64,000 bases of DNA from NCBI GenBank assembly GCA_019353055.1, contig JABAHL010000001.1, positions 186,001 to 250,000 on the forward strand. The letters are read 5' to 3'. The stretch comes from Faucicola osloensis_C. Its GTDB lineage: Bacteria > Pseudomonadota > Gammaproteobacteria > Pseudomonadales > Moraxellaceae. This document shows, piece after piece, positions 1 to 8,425 of this stretch. Within the stretch, counting starts at the first letter, position 1. The number at the start of each line of letters is the position of its first letter. A program made the position numbers and the translations under genes. The notes under the pieces are model-generated. The model made no database searches, was not told where the DNA came from, and was given only the letters and a program-made list of their open reading frames with translations.

Positions 1-984
1 AAGTTGCAAGGTAAAGACTTGCAAGTGAGTCAGCCCCCTGCGATTACTGCTATTATTAATCCAATTTTTGATGTGATTGTCAAACCGAGCCAACGCTACG
101 TGAATATCGTCGGTGTGATTGATGTGCCTCGCGCCACCATTCGCCCCCCTGAAACCACCGGCAATGTGGTCAGCAAATCCCCAGATGTTAACGTGATTGA
201 TAGACGCTTGATGGGGCAGATTGATGACGTACTAAAAGTCACCCAACCTTGGAATATCAACGCGGATGTAGGTGTAGATCTCGGCGATCGCGTCAGCTTC
301 CAAGGTTTTGGGGCACGCTTACCATTGGCGGGTGCGCTGCATATCACCCAGCGCGGTCAAGGCACCATGAAAGCAGAAGGGGTGGTGCAAGTATCACGCC
401 GCTCAAAAGTCGAAGTATTTGGTCAAAGCTTGACTCTAAACTTTGCGCAAGTACGGTTCAATGGTGAAGTGATGAAACCACTGCTAAACGTAGAGGCAGT
501 AAAAGACGTGCAAGGCGTACAAGTGGGTGTCAAAGTCAAAGGCAGTGCCAGTGCGCCAAGTATTACCGTGTTCAATAATGGCGGACTCAGTGAACAGCAG
601 GCGATGAATGCGTTGGTGACGGGTAGCCTAAATAACAATTCAGGTCAAAATACCAACGAACAAGACTTTAGAAACCGCGTCAACAATACCATTGCCGCAG
701 CAGGGTTAAGTTATGGCTTAAGCGGGACGCGCAAATTTACCAACCAAATTGGTCGGGCGTTTGGGTTGCAGCGTTTAACGTTAGATGCCAATGGCTCGGG
801 CAATGATACTTTGGTCAGTCTAACAGGGTATATCACACCAGACTTGTTTATACGGTATGGGGTAGGCGTGTTCACCTCGCAGCCTGAGCTTAGTATGCGT
901 TATCAATTAACAAGACGTTTGTACATTGAGGCTAAATCTGCCATCAATAACTCTGTCGATTTGATTTATAACTGGCGCTATTAA
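1..984 (+). CDS. tamB: Translocation/assembly module protein TamB, C-terminal part (partial)
   Basis: The reading frame is open from the first base, so this is the 3' end of a longer gene that starts outside the window. The visible 327 residues are beta-rich, with a DUF490-type C-terminus: repeated amphipathic strands (for example GTMKAEGVVQVSRRSKVEVFG) and the closing strand LIYNWRY. This is the usual end of TamB, the inner-membrane-anchored periplasmic bridge protein that works with TamA in outer-membrane protein and lipid transport. No tamA is visible because the upstream side is cut off. A strong hairpin terminator follows 20 bp after the stop. Identity as a TamB/DUF490 family member is confident; the role in this species is inferred from the family. 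Confidence 0.88.
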   Translation, partial: KLQGKDLQVSQPPAITAIINPIFDVIVKPSQRYVNIVGVIDVPRATIRPPETTGNVVSKSPDVNVIDRRLMGQIDDVLKVTQPWNINADVGVDLGDRVSFQGFGARLPLAGALHITQRGQGTMKAEGVVQVSRRSKVEVFGQSLTLNFAQVRFNGEVMKPLLNVEAVKDVQGVQVGVKVKGSASAPSITVFNNGGLSEQQAMNALVTGSLNNNSGQNTNEQDFRNRVNNTIAAAGLSYGLSGTRKFTNQIGRAFGLQRLTLDANGSGNDTLVSLTGYITPDLFIRYGVGVFTSQPELSMRYQLTRRLYIEAKSAINNSVDLIYNWRY

Positions 985-1003
985 CGGGTTAATAAATAGT
1001 AAT

Positions 1004-1036
1004 AAAAAAGGCTGAGTCAATGCTCAGCCTTTTTTT
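1004..1036 (+). terminator. Rho-independent terminator of tamB (bidirectional form)
   Basis: A perfect stem of A-tract plus GGCTGAG pairs with CTCAGCC plus T-tract around a 6-base loop. Poly-A on one side and poly-T on the other make it able to stop transcription from both tamB (+) and the convergent TetR-family gene (-). Confidence 0.88.
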
Positions 1037-1082
1037 GGTTTCACTGTCTGTTGGTTTTACTGTTTTTTAGCTTAAGTTTTTG

Positions 1083-1706
1083 TTAAGGACACCAATTACG
1101 GACACCATAAAACAGCACTTGCGCCTGTTTGATACAGCGATTGAGATACTCTTGTTTACCCTGTACCTCGGTGGGGTCAAATTTGAGCCATTGATACACC
1201 CAAGAAAAATACATATTCACGCCCATATCCGCAATCAGCAGGCGCACTTCTTGATTTAAATGTCCAAAGGCAGGCTGCATGGCCAAATCATCGGTCATGA
1301 TTTGCGCAAACAAGCTGATTTGTTCATCGAGTGCTTGTTGCACAGCTTGGTTGCCACCATAGCGTTCAGAGACAATAAAGTGCCAGTGCAATGACGCGTG
1401 CTCCACACTTTCCAAAAAGAAACGCACGCTTGAGGCAATTTGCCCTTCATGCGTTCGGGTGCGACCGAGCTGCAAATGATCGCGCAGACTTTGCAGCGTG
1501 TGACCGAGTTCTTCATTGACTAAGCAGGTGCCAAGCTCATCGATATCCTGAAAATGGCGATAAAAAGCCGTCGGCACTACGCCCACTTCGCGGCTAATCT
1601 GGCGAAGTGAAATCGACGAAAACGCATGCCCCGACCTCGATAACTGAAGCACCGATTGAAAAAAGGCTTGACGGGTTTGGCGTTTTTGCAAGTCACGGCT
1701 AGTCAT
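1083..1706 (-). CDS. TetR-family regulator, FabR/DesT-like
   Basis: A 207-residue TetR-type repressor. The helix-turn-helix lies at about residues 31-53 (ISLRQISREVGVVPTAFYRH) and is followed by FQDIDELG, a signature shared with E. coli FabR and Pseudomonas DesT, which sense acyl-CoA/ACP saturation and repress unsaturated fatty acid genes. The rest is a helical ligand/dimerisation domain without a motif I can read. It lies 94 bp downstream of dgt on the same strand, with no fatty acid desaturase or fabA/fabB next to it, so its target must lie elsewhere if the FabR-like role holds. Family is confident; the specific regulon is inference from the HTH region only. Confidence 0.8.
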   Translation of the reverse strand: MTSRDLQKRQTRQAFFQSVLQLSRSGHAFSSISLRQISREVGVVPTAFYRHFQDIDELGTCLVNEELGHTLQSLRDHLQLGRTRTHEGQIASSVRFFLESVEHASLHWHFIVSERYGGNQAVQQALDEQISLFAQIMTDDLAMQPAFGHLNQEVRLLIADMGVNMYFSWVYQWLKFDPTEVQGKQEYLNRCIKQAQVLFYGVRNWCP

Positions 1707-1800
1707 TAGGTATCCAATCAGCGGGTTAAATAAGGAAAAATATTCTAAGCCGAAAACGCCAAATATACAATCGTTGACGATTGATGCTCAGCGATGAGGT

Positions 1801-3189
1801 TTAAATATTCACCGACCAATTGCCCTTTAACGCTTGCGCGAGCCGATAGGCTTCATGATCATTCATGCCAGTCAGCATGTCTAAAATACACAAGATATTT
1901 TGATAAACATCATCGCCTAACTGCCGACTAACATTGCTTAAATGGGCATTTAATAGATTAAGCAGGCGTAATTGCTCAAACTGAGAAATACTGTCTGTGG
2001 AATCACCCTTCAACGCCAGCGGCATAAACGCATCAAGTAGCGTATGTAAACAGCGGTTTGACATGATTTCAACGCGTACTTTGCTTGGATGTTGAAAAAT
2101 ACGGGTATTGGCTAGGCTTTTGGCTTCATTGATACTACTGCGTACGTTATTGGGGCAGTAGTCAAATAAGCTGCCCGTCAGCTCACCTGCCAATAAGGCG
2201 GCTTGGTTGGCAACAAAGGCATCAGTAACTTTGTCCACCAATCGCCGCATTGCTCGACCCCGTAGCGCGGCTAATTTTTGGGTGATAGGGGCATTGGTTG
2301 TGACTTCAGGCGGTACGCCAAGCGGTTTACCGACGAGTTTGAGCAGCAGTGGTTCAACTTCATGATACTCTAACATACCCAGTAAAATCCCATCTTCCAA
2401 ATCAATCAGTGCATAACAAATGTCATCGGCGGCTTCTAGCAAATAAGCCAATGGATGCCGCGCATAACCCCTTTGGGTTTTGGGTAATTGCAGCTGCTCT
2501 GCCAAATCATGCAAAAACGGCGCTTCACTTTCAAAACAGCCAAATTTCTTGAGCGTTAAGGGCGAGGGCAGTAAGTCACTGTCACTGACTGAATTGATAG
2601 GGGTGGAAAGATAAGGGTATTTCATAAAAGCGCCCAGCGTCGCCGCTGTCAAGCGCATGCCACCTTCATCGGGATGATGCTCGTTACGGGTCAGCAGTCG
2701 AAAACCTTGCGCATTGCCTTCATACGCTAATAAATCTATTTGCTGGCGTGGGGTAAGCCGCGTTAGATACTGGCGCTGGGCAGGCTGAAAAAACCAATCT
2801 CGAATCGCCTGCTCACCTGCATGCCCAAATGGGGGATTACCGATGTCATGTGCCAAACAAGCTGCCTGCACAATGACTCCCATGTCCGAAATCGTAAAGC
2901 CGCTTGGCAAGTCATTACCGAGTTTCTCCGCGCTCATCATCCCTAGCGAGCGACCAATACAAGACACTTCAAGCGAATGGGTTAAGCGGGTATGAATACC
3001 CATCTCATGGGTTAACGGATGCACTTGGGTTTTTTGATTCAATTGGCGAAAAGATTGCGAAAAAACCAGCCTGTCATAGTCCTTATGAAATGCCGTCCTT
3101 GACGTCTTGGATTGGGTGAACTGATTGCTATGATAGATAGGTTTGGCAGATAACAGCGCTTGCCATTGCTTGTGGGTATTTTTTTTCAT
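1801..3189 (-). CDS. dgt: Deoxyguanosinetriphosphate triphosphohydrolase-like protein
   Basis: A 462-residue HD-domain dNTP triphosphohydrolase that would hydrolyse dGTP (or other dNTPs) to the deoxynucleoside and triphosphate. Metal ligands of the HD fold are visible: H71 in RLTHSLEV, H114-D115 in AHDIGNPPFGH, and a later Asp in ADDICYALIDLEDG. The N-terminal RTAFHKDYDRLVFSQSFRQL stretch is typical of Dgt. Length suits the roughly 440-500 residue bacterial family. No good Shine-Dalgarno precedes the ATG; the start was chosen because MKKNTHKQW leads directly into the conserved N-terminus. Preferred substrate cannot be read from sequence, so the dgt symbol denotes family. Confidence 0.88.
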   Translation of the reverse strand: MKKNTHKQWQALLSAKPIYHSNQFTQSKTSRTAFHKDYDRLVFSQSFRQLNQKTQVHPLTHEMGIHTRLTHSLEVSCIGRSLGMMSAEKLGNDLPSGFTISDMGVIVQAACLAHDIGNPPFGHAGEQAIRDWFFQPAQRQYLTRLTPRQQIDLLAYEGNAQGFRLLTRNEHHPDEGGMRLTAATLGAFMKYPYLSTPINSVSDSDLLPSPLTLKKFGCFESEAPFLHDLAEQLQLPKTQRGYARHPLAYLLEAADDICYALIDLEDGILLGMLEYHEVEPLLLKLVGKPLGVPPEVTTNAPITQKLAALRGRAMRRLVDKVTDAFVANQAALLAGELTGSLFDYCPNNVRSSINEAKSLANTRIFQHPSKVRVEIMSNRCLHTLLDAFMPLALKGDSTDSISQFEQLRLLNLLNAHLSNVSRQLGDDVYQNILCILDMLTGMNDHEAYRLAQALKGNWSVNI

Positions 3190-3236
3190 TATTATTTTCA
3201 GTCTTACAGAAAAATGGGGTGGATGGGATTAACTAA

Positions 3237-3268
3237 CTAGCTAATTGATTCTAGCTAGATAATTGATT
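3237..3268. repeat. Short imperfect direct repeat upstream of dgt
   Basis: CTAGCTAATTGATT (3237-3250) is followed at once by CTAGCTAGATAATTGATT (3251-3268). The second copy carries a 4-bp insertion. It belongs to the group of short spacer duplications described in the findings. Confidence 0.6.
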
Positions 3269-3364
3269 ATTAACCAGTTTGGATGAATATTTTTTCAAAA
3301 GTTTGATGACACTATACCATTTATCGCAAAAAATGACCAAATAGGAATTTTTCTGATAAAACAA

Positions 3365-3392
3365 TTGTGTAATTTTTTATTATTGTTATAAT
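3365..3392 (+). promoter_or_regulatory. Predicted sigma-70 promoter of the small membrane protein gene, with overlapping inverted repeat
   Basis: TTGTGT (3365-3370), a 16-bp spacer and a perfect TATAAT (3387-3392). The inverted repeat TTGTTA/TAACAA (3383-3402) straddles the -10 box, so a repressor site there is possible but unproven. Confidence 0.5.
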
Positions 3393-3573
3393 TTAGTAAC
3401 AAATACAGTGTAGAATGTAATCACTATAAGATAAATGTAATGTTTGATTACCTTTGTAAATTGCTTTTGTAGCACTACCACGCATAGTTTTTAGTCTATG
3501 TCGTATATGGATAGTTGCTAAGTAACACAATGAAATTTAAACAGTTAAATTTCAAATTTTTAGGATACAAATT

Positions 3574-3822
3574 ATGATCCATCAAGTGAACGATACTAAC
3601 GATACTAACGATACCGATGATAGTGTAGAAATGACGCGCCATCACTCCAAAATCAACATTCATAGTGTTGTGCTGGTGATTATGTTATCGCTCGTGTTGA
3701 CATTTTTGATGGTGGTGGGGGTCAGCTATCTGTATGAAGCTAACAACTTAAAAGGACAGTCATCAAAATATTTTTGTCCGTCAGCCTCTGCCGTACAAGT
3801 GGGTGTATGTTTTAAGAGCTAA
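3574..3822 (+). CDS. Small single-pass membrane protein of unknown function
   Basis: An 82-residue protein I do not recognise. The N-terminus is polar and carries NDTNDTNDTDD, encoded by a 9-bp tandem repeat at 3589-3615. One strong transmembrane helix follows at about residues 29-54 (VVLVIMLSLVLTFLMVVGVSYL). After it comes a short tail with two Cys (FCPSASAVQVGVCFKS) that could form a disulphide if periplasmic. Support for a real gene comes from the TAGGATAC Shine-Dalgarno-like sequence, a promoter at 3365-3392, and a hairpin terminator 40 bp after the stop. The next gene, rsmD, is convergent, so this is a one-gene unit. Confidence 0.65.
   Translation: MIHQVNDTNDTNDTDDSVEMTRHHSKINIHSVVLVIMLSLVLTFLMVVGVSYLYEANNLKGQSSKYFCPSASAVQVGVCFKS
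3589..3615 (+). repeat. 9-bp coding tandem repeat (three copies)
   Basis: AACGATACT, AACGATACT and AACGATACC in register with the codons encode the Asn-Asp-Thr repeats of the small membrane protein. Unit length is a multiple of three, so copy-number changes would keep frame. Confidence 0.8.
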
Positions 3823-3861
3823 TAGTGGGTTTGCTATTGGGCGTGAATGGTTATTATATTT

Positions 3862-3890
3862 GCCGACTCGGTCAACCCAGTCGGTTTTTT
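3862..3890 (+). terminator. Rho-independent terminator after the small membrane protein gene
   Basis: CCGACT (3863-3868) pairs with AGTCGG (3879-3884) and is followed by a run of T. It is oriented for the + strand gene ending at 3822. Confidence 0.65.
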
Positions 3891-3909
3891 AATGCCTAAG
3901 TTCAAGGGT

Positions 3910-3944
3910 TTTGAATTGAAATGCTTTGAATTAAAGCGCTTTGA
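3910..3944. repeat. 15-bp tandem repeat overlapping the rsmD stop region
   Basis: TTTGAATTGAAATGC (3910-3924), TTTGAATTAAAGCGC (3925-3939) and the start of a third unit TTTGAG (from 3940). The array runs into the last codons of rsmD, whose stop is at 3931-3933 on the minus strand. Confidence 0.6.
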
Positions 3945-4554
3945 GCTGATAAATGCCGGCAAAAATTTGCCCCATTTTTTTATATTTGAGTGGCTCAAGT
4001 GATGCGGTGAATGATTCCAACAACTGTGTGTGATCTTGATCGCTTTCGATATACAGTAATGTCTGCGGATGAACTAACTGATGGTTTATTAAGCCATGCA
4101 AAATTGTCCCCCATAACGCTAGTTGATAAGGCGGGTCGATAAACACTACATCAAACGGCTCGGTGTTTGCCAGTTGCGGCAACGCGTATTGTATCGTAGC
4201 TGCCATTGTCACAATTTTTGTATCATCAATACCTAACAGGACTTGGGTGGCTTTGATGTGCCTACATTGCTCATGGTTAGGCTCGATAGAAGTTAACTGT
4301 TTGGCACCTCGCGACAAGGCTTCAAAACCGAGCACCCCACTACCAGCACAGCAATCTAGTACCTTGGCATTGACTAAATCATCGGCAAGCCAGTTGAATA
4401 CTGTCTCTCGGACACGGTCAGGGGTCGGTCGCAACCCATCGGCATCAATAAACGCCACCAAACGCCGACGATACTCCCCGCCGATGATACGCACGTGAGA
4501 AACTGGTGGGGATTTGCTAGCTTTATTGGGTCGTTTGCTAAGTTTGGATATCAT
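3931..4554 (-). CDS. rsmD: 16S rRNA (guanine(966)-N(2))-methyltransferase RsmD
   Basis: A 207-residue class I SAM methyltransferase that modifies G966 of 16S rRNA on the 30S subunit. Visible features: RIIGGEYRRR (22-31), the family block LRPTPDRVRETVFNWL (41-56), SAM motif I VLDCCAGSGVLG (65-76) and the N2-guanine catalytic motif DPPY (140-143). Length is normal for RsmD. It is 48 bp downstream of mrdA on the same strand and may be co-transcribed. Both ends of the gene sit in short tandem repeats (3910-3944 and 4543-4598); the upstream array duplicates start-codon-like ATG(A/T)nnTCCAAA units. The start at 4554 gives the expected N-terminus. Confidence 0.93.
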   Translation of the reverse strand: MISKLSKRPNKASKSPPVSHVRIIGGEYRRRLVAFIDADGLRPTPDRVRETVFNWLADDLVNAKVLDCCAGSGVLGFEALSRGAKQLTSIEPNHEQCRHIKATQVLLGIDDTKIVTMAATIQYALPQLANTEPFDVVFIDPPYQLALWGTILHGLINHQLVHPQTLLYIESDQDHTQLLESFTASLEPLKYKKMGQIFAGIYQLKAL

Positions 4555-4598
4555 AGTTTGGACATCATAATTTGGAAGTCATAATTTGGCATCTACAT
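4543..4598. repeat. 14-bp imperfect tandem repeat, four units, across the rsmD start
   Basis: Units at 4543, 4557, 4571 and 4585 read TTTGGATATCATAG, TTTGGACATCATAA, TTTGGAAGTCATAA and TTTGGCATCTACAT. On the minus strand this makes several ATG-like starts 14 bases apart, each followed by a TCCAAA-like sequence. Only the innermost is the rsmD start. Confidence 0.75.
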
Positions 4599-4602
4599 TA
4601 CG

Positions 4603-6582
4603 TCAGTCAGCGCCACCCACTGCGGTGAGTTTGGCGGTATTGGGTTTTGAGACAATAGGTTTACCTGATAAAATTGCTTCTTGGCGCTGCAGTCGTAGTT
4701 GTTGTTTCTCCGCATTGATTTTGGCAAGTTGTTCAGGCGAGGGGGGCGTGATTGGATTGTTATGACGCGTAAGTAACCAATAATCAATCGCTTTTCGAGC
4801 AATGGGTGCCACCTTGCTACCCCCACGTCCATTTTCAACTATCACAGCCACCGCTATTTGTGGGTTATCAACAGGTGCAAATGCTATGAACCAGCCATGG
4901 TCACGGTGACGCTCACTCAGTGCTGCCTCGTTATAACGCTTGCCTTGAGCAATCGATTTAACTTGCGCAGTACCTGTTTTACCCGCCAAACGGTAACGAT
5001 CGGTATACACCCCTTTCGCGGTACCCGATTTTACCGTTAATTCCATGGCAGTCTGCATGTTGAGCCAATCTTGCTCAGTGCCTCTAAAGGGAATTTTACC
5101 GTCTGGTTTATTGGCAAGTGAATATTTAACCGCCCCCGTGGTTTTGCTCAATAGATGGGGCGTCAAGTGATTTCCTGCATTTGCTAAAATGGCAGTTGCA
5201 TTCGCAACTTGTAAAGGGGTCGCCAAAAAATAACCTTGACCGATACTGGCAGAGACAGTTTCGCCTGGTAACCAAAGCTTTTTATAGGTTTTCATCTTCC
5301 ATGCCGTTGAAGGGTAGACACCGGTTTTTTCTCCCGGTAAATCAATCCCTGTTTTTTTACCAAAGTTGAACCGCGTCATCCAGTCATGCATTCTATCAAT
5401 ACCTAACTCATAGGTATTCTTGTAGTAATAGGTGTCAACGGATTGGGTAATCGATTTGGTTAAGTTAACCGTGCCATGACCCGATTTTTTCCAGTCCCTA
5501 AATTTGTGCTTATTACCTGGAATACTAAAATACCCAGGGTCATATATCGTACTGTCCCAAGTCATGATACCAGCATCTAACAGACCAAGCCCAGCAAAAG
5601 GCTTAATGGTTGAGGCGGGCGGGTATTGACCTTGCAAGGCGCGATTGTACAGTGGCATGTCGGGGTCTTGTTGCAGCGCCTTGTATTCCTTGGCGCTTAT
5701 CCCTGAGATAAAGGGGTTTGGGTCAAAGCTTGGGTTACTAACAAATGCAAGTATCTCGCCTGTGTTAGGATCCATTGCTACCAAAGCCGCTCTTTTTCCA
5801 GCAAGTTCATCACTCACCACCTTTTGCAAGCCATAATCAAGGCTTAGATAAATATCATTGCCGGGAATGGGCGGTTTGGTATCGAGTTTTTTGATGATAT
5901 CCCCATAAGCATTGGTTTCAATTGATTGATAACCGGGTTTGCCTAGTAGCAGCGGCTCGTAATATTTTTCAATCCCTGTTTTACCTATCAAATCGGTGCC
6001 TGCATACAGTTTCTTATCCAGCTTTTTACTATCATTGTCGCTGATACGCCCAACATAGCCAATCACATGGGCAAACAAATCACTGTAGGGATAGGTGCGC
6101 GTAAGTTTACTTTGAATCGTCACCCCTTTAAAAAACGGTTTACGTTCACTAAACTGGGCAACTTGCTGTTCGGTAAGTCCAATTTTAATGGTAACAGGTT
6201 CGTTTTTACTTTTTTTAAGGGCTTTTGAAGCTTCACTGATTTCTTCAGGTGTCAACTGAAAAATCGGGGTGAGTAGTGCCAAGGTATTGTCAAGATTGTC
6301 AATTTCATCCGGACTGATAACAGCGGTAAAAACAGGCTGGTTATCTGCCAAAATCACGCCGTTACGGTCATAAATATAGCCGCGACTGGGCGGCGCAGAA
6401 ATTAGCTTGATACGATTATTGTCAGACTGGGTGACGTACTGGTCGTGGGTATAAATTTGTAGATAAGCATAGCGTACAATCAAGCCAACCAAGCCCAAAA
6501 AAACAAACACCGATGCCAAAATTACCCGGCGGCGAAAGATGAGATTTTCACGTTGCATATCTGAAGAATGGGGTGGTTTCAT
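4603..6582 (-). CDS. mrdA: Penicillin-binding protein 2 (elongasome transpeptidase)
   Basis: A 659-residue class B PBP that cross-links peptidoglycan in the rod complex with RodA. Order of features: short cytoplasmic tail, transmembrane anchor at about residues 20-42, dimerisation domain beginning with the RGYIYDRNGVILADN block, and the transpeptidase domain. Catalytic motifs are all present: S324-T-I-K327, S381-V-D383 and K535-T-G537. Length is close to the E. coli protein (633), with an extra C-terminal tail rich in Gln, Lys and Arg. In many gammaproteobacteria rodA follows mrdA; here rsmD follows instead, so rodA is elsewhere. The start MKPPHSSDMQ was kept; Met9 is an alternative. Confidence 0.95.
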   Translation of the reverse strand: MKPPHSSDMQRENLIFRRRVILASVFVFLGLVGLIVRYAYLQIYTHDQYVTQSDNNRIKLISAPPSRGYIYDRNGVILADNQPVFTAVISPDEIDNLDNTLALLTPIFQLTPEEISEASKALKKSKNEPVTIKIGLTEQQVAQFSERKPFFKGVTIQSKLTRTYPYSDLFAHVIGYVGRISDNDSKKLDKKLYAGTDLIGKTGIEKYYEPLLLGKPGYQSIETNAYGDIIKKLDTKPPIPGNDIYLSLDYGLQKVVSDELAGKRAALVAMDPNTGEILAFVSNPSFDPNPFISGISAKEYKALQQDPDMPLYNRALQGQYPPASTIKPFAGLGLLDAGIMTWDSTIYDPGYFSIPGNKHKFRDWKKSGHGTVNLTKSITQSVDTYYYKNTYELGIDRMHDWMTRFNFGKKTGIDLPGEKTGVYPSTAWKMKTYKKLWLPGETVSASIGQGYFLATPLQVANATAILANAGNHLTPHLLSKTTGAVKYSLANKPDGKIPFRGTEQDWLNMQTAMELTVKSGTAKGVYTDRYRLAGKTGTAQVKSIAQGKRYNEAALSERHRDHGWFIAFAPVDNPQIAVAVIVENGRGGSKVAPIARKAIDYWLLTRHNNPITPPSPEQLAKINAEKQQLRLQRQEAILSGKPIVSKPNTAKLTAVGGAD

Positions 6583-7033
6583 AAGCGGGTAACAGCAATT
6601 AGAACGGTTTTAAAAAGGGTCGCGGTGCGATGAACGTTTAGCTTAATGCAAATATAGGGATATCACCCAGCTACTAAGCTCCTATATGGGTGGCTTAAGT
6701 CTGATGGCTAAAATCAAATTTAAGAGCGATATACTAGCATAAAATGTGGCAAATAAGCATGCCCAAATCCTGTCAAAATCGCAAATAACTAACGGCTGCT
6801 GTCAAAACAAATGTATCAAATTATGATAACCGCATTGACGGCAATATGGATGATAACATAGGGACGCAAAACCGCTAAAAATACAACTTCTTCAGGCAAA
6901 ATATATCTTTCTGTGCTAAAATCTAGCAGTTTGAACGCACCCCTATTAACTCACTTATATTATAGACGTTTTCAAGCAAACCTTATAATGTCATCTCGGT
7001 TTTATTGTCCTTTGATTTTAGCTTTTTCACCAT
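6583..7033. other. 451-bp divergent spacer between mrdA and the DUF445 gene
   Basis: No ORF of note. A TATAAT (6984-6989) about 40 bp before the DUF445 start and TTGAAC/TTATAT (6931-6936 / 6955-6960) are possible rightward promoter elements, both with weak partners. I see no repeat array or RNA motif here; the rest is unexplained AT-rich sequence. Confidence 0.4.
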
Positions 7034-8359
7034 GTGAGCTTTTTTGATATGTTTGCAGAAATTTGGCACAAGCTTGCAACCCATCCGCAATTTTTCGCCA
7101 TGCTGACCATTCCATTTGTGACAGCAGTCGTGACTTGGGCGCATGTATGGATGGCGCTCAAGATGCTATTTTATCCCATTCATTTTTGGGGCATTAAGAT
7201 TCAAGGTTTCCCAGGCGGTGGTATCGGCTGGCAGGGCATTGTGCCACGCAAAGCGGGTAAAATATCGGGGATTATCGTTGACCAAACTTTATCCAAGCTT
7301 GGCTCGCTTGATGAGTTTTTCCAAGCCATGCACCCTGAAGAAGTGGCAGATTTTATCAGCCAAACCATGAACCAAAACTTGGATTTGCTGATTGATGAAA
7401 TCATGAATGAGCGCTCGGCAACGCTATGGGCGAATCTGCCTTTTGCTGTCAAACGCCGTATCTATGCGTATGGACACGAGCAATTGCCAGCTATCATGAA
7501 AAATCTGGTGCTCGACTTGACCTACAATGTCGAAAACTTGGTTGATATGCGCGAGATGATTGTCAACAAGATGGAAAGCGACCGTGCGCTGATGGTGCGG
7601 ATGTTTTTGAAGGTAGGTCAAAAAGAGATTAATTTTATTTGGCATATCAGTGCGCTGATTGGGTTTGTATTTGGTATTTTGCAGATGGCGATTTTTTGGT
7701 TTGTGCCGCAGCACTGGACGGTGCCGTTTTTTGCGGCGATTTGGGGGCTGTTGACCAACTGGATTGCCATCTGGATGGTATTTAATCCGATTGAGCCGCA
7801 TTATTATCGCTATCCCAAATTTTTTAGTTTTAGCAAATCATTCCCGTTTATTCGCTTTGAAAAACCACACATGGGACAATTTAACTGGCAAGGTGGTTTC
7901 ATGAAACGCCAGCCTGAGGTCTCTGAGGTGTTTGCTGAGATTGTGGTCAAAGATTTGGTCACGCTCAAAAACATCATGTATGAAATGATGTATGGCAGCC
8001 GTGCGATGCAAACGCGTGAGCTGATTAAAAAACATCTAAACCCAATATTGGAATCACAGGTGATTCAAACGAGCTTGAAATTTGGTTTGGGTCGTAAAGA
8101 ATTTGGTCAGCTCAGACACGTGATTATTGATAAGTCAATTGCAGCGACCATGGTGCCGATGAGTAATCCTGAGCTTAATCTTAGCCGCGCAGAAAAAATA
8201 TTTGGGCTGTTTCGAGACCGTATTCGCGCATTGACGCCCAATGAATTTCAAAATCTGTTGCGCCCTGCCTTTCGTGAAGATGAATTAACACTGATTATTT
8301 TGGGCGGTGTGACAGGGTTTTTGGCGGGATGGATACATTTGATATTGGTGTTTTATTAA
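7034..8359 (+). CDS. DUF445 family inner-membrane protein
   Basis: A 441-residue DUF445 (YheB-type) protein of unknown function. Predicted membrane segments are at about residues 20-48, 201-223, 229-250 and 415-440, separated by long amphipathic helical stretches. The block GGGIGWQGIVPRKAGK after the first segment is the family hallmark. The frame starts with GTG at 7034; ATG at 7049 (Met6) is a plausible alternative, and neither has a clear Shine-Dalgarno. ccmF follows 66 bp later on the same strand, but a functional link to cytochrome c maturation is not known. Confidence 0.85.
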   Translation: MSFFDMFAEIWHKLATHPQFFAMLTIPFVTAVVTWAHVWMALKMLFYPIHFWGIKIQGFPGGGIGWQGIVPRKAGKISGIIVDQTLSKLGSLDEFFQAMHPEEVADFISQTMNQNLDLLIDEIMNERSATLWANLPFAVKRRIYAYGHEQLPAIMKNLVLDLTYNVENLVDMREMIVNKMESDRALMVRMFLKVGQKEINFIWHISALIGFVFGILQMAIFWFVPQHWTVPFFAAIWGLLTNWIAIWMVFNPIEPHYYRYPKFFSFSKSFPFIRFEKPHMGQFNWQGGFMKRQPEVSEVFAEIVVKDLVTLKNIMYEMMYGSRAMQTRELIKKHLNPILESQVIQTSLKFGLGRKEFGQLRHVIIDKSIAATMVPMSNPELNLSRAEKIFGLFRDRIRALTPNEFQNLLRPAFREDELTLIILGGVTGFLAGWIHLILVFY

Positions 8360-8425
8360 TTTGACCCATTTTTTTGGTGAAAATTCTACAGTGTGATAAC
8401 CACTACAGCGATAGGAGCAGTGGGT

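Larger units (their letters stand above)
3190..3573. other. 384-bp AT-rich intergenic region between dgt and a small membrane protein gene
   Basis: A divergent spacer. It holds a short direct repeat near dgt (3237-3268), a good sigma-70 promoter pointing right (3365-3392) and an inverted repeat TTGTTA-N8-TAACAA (3383-3402) over its -10 box. The remaining 170 bp up to the ATG at 3574 would be a long leader; I see no ORF or recognisable RNA motif in it. Confidence 0.5.

Noticed and set aside
8393..8425. Upstream GTG start for ccmF
   Set aside because: ATG 8426 has a clear AGGAG and gives the family N-terminus; the extra 11 residues are not typical.
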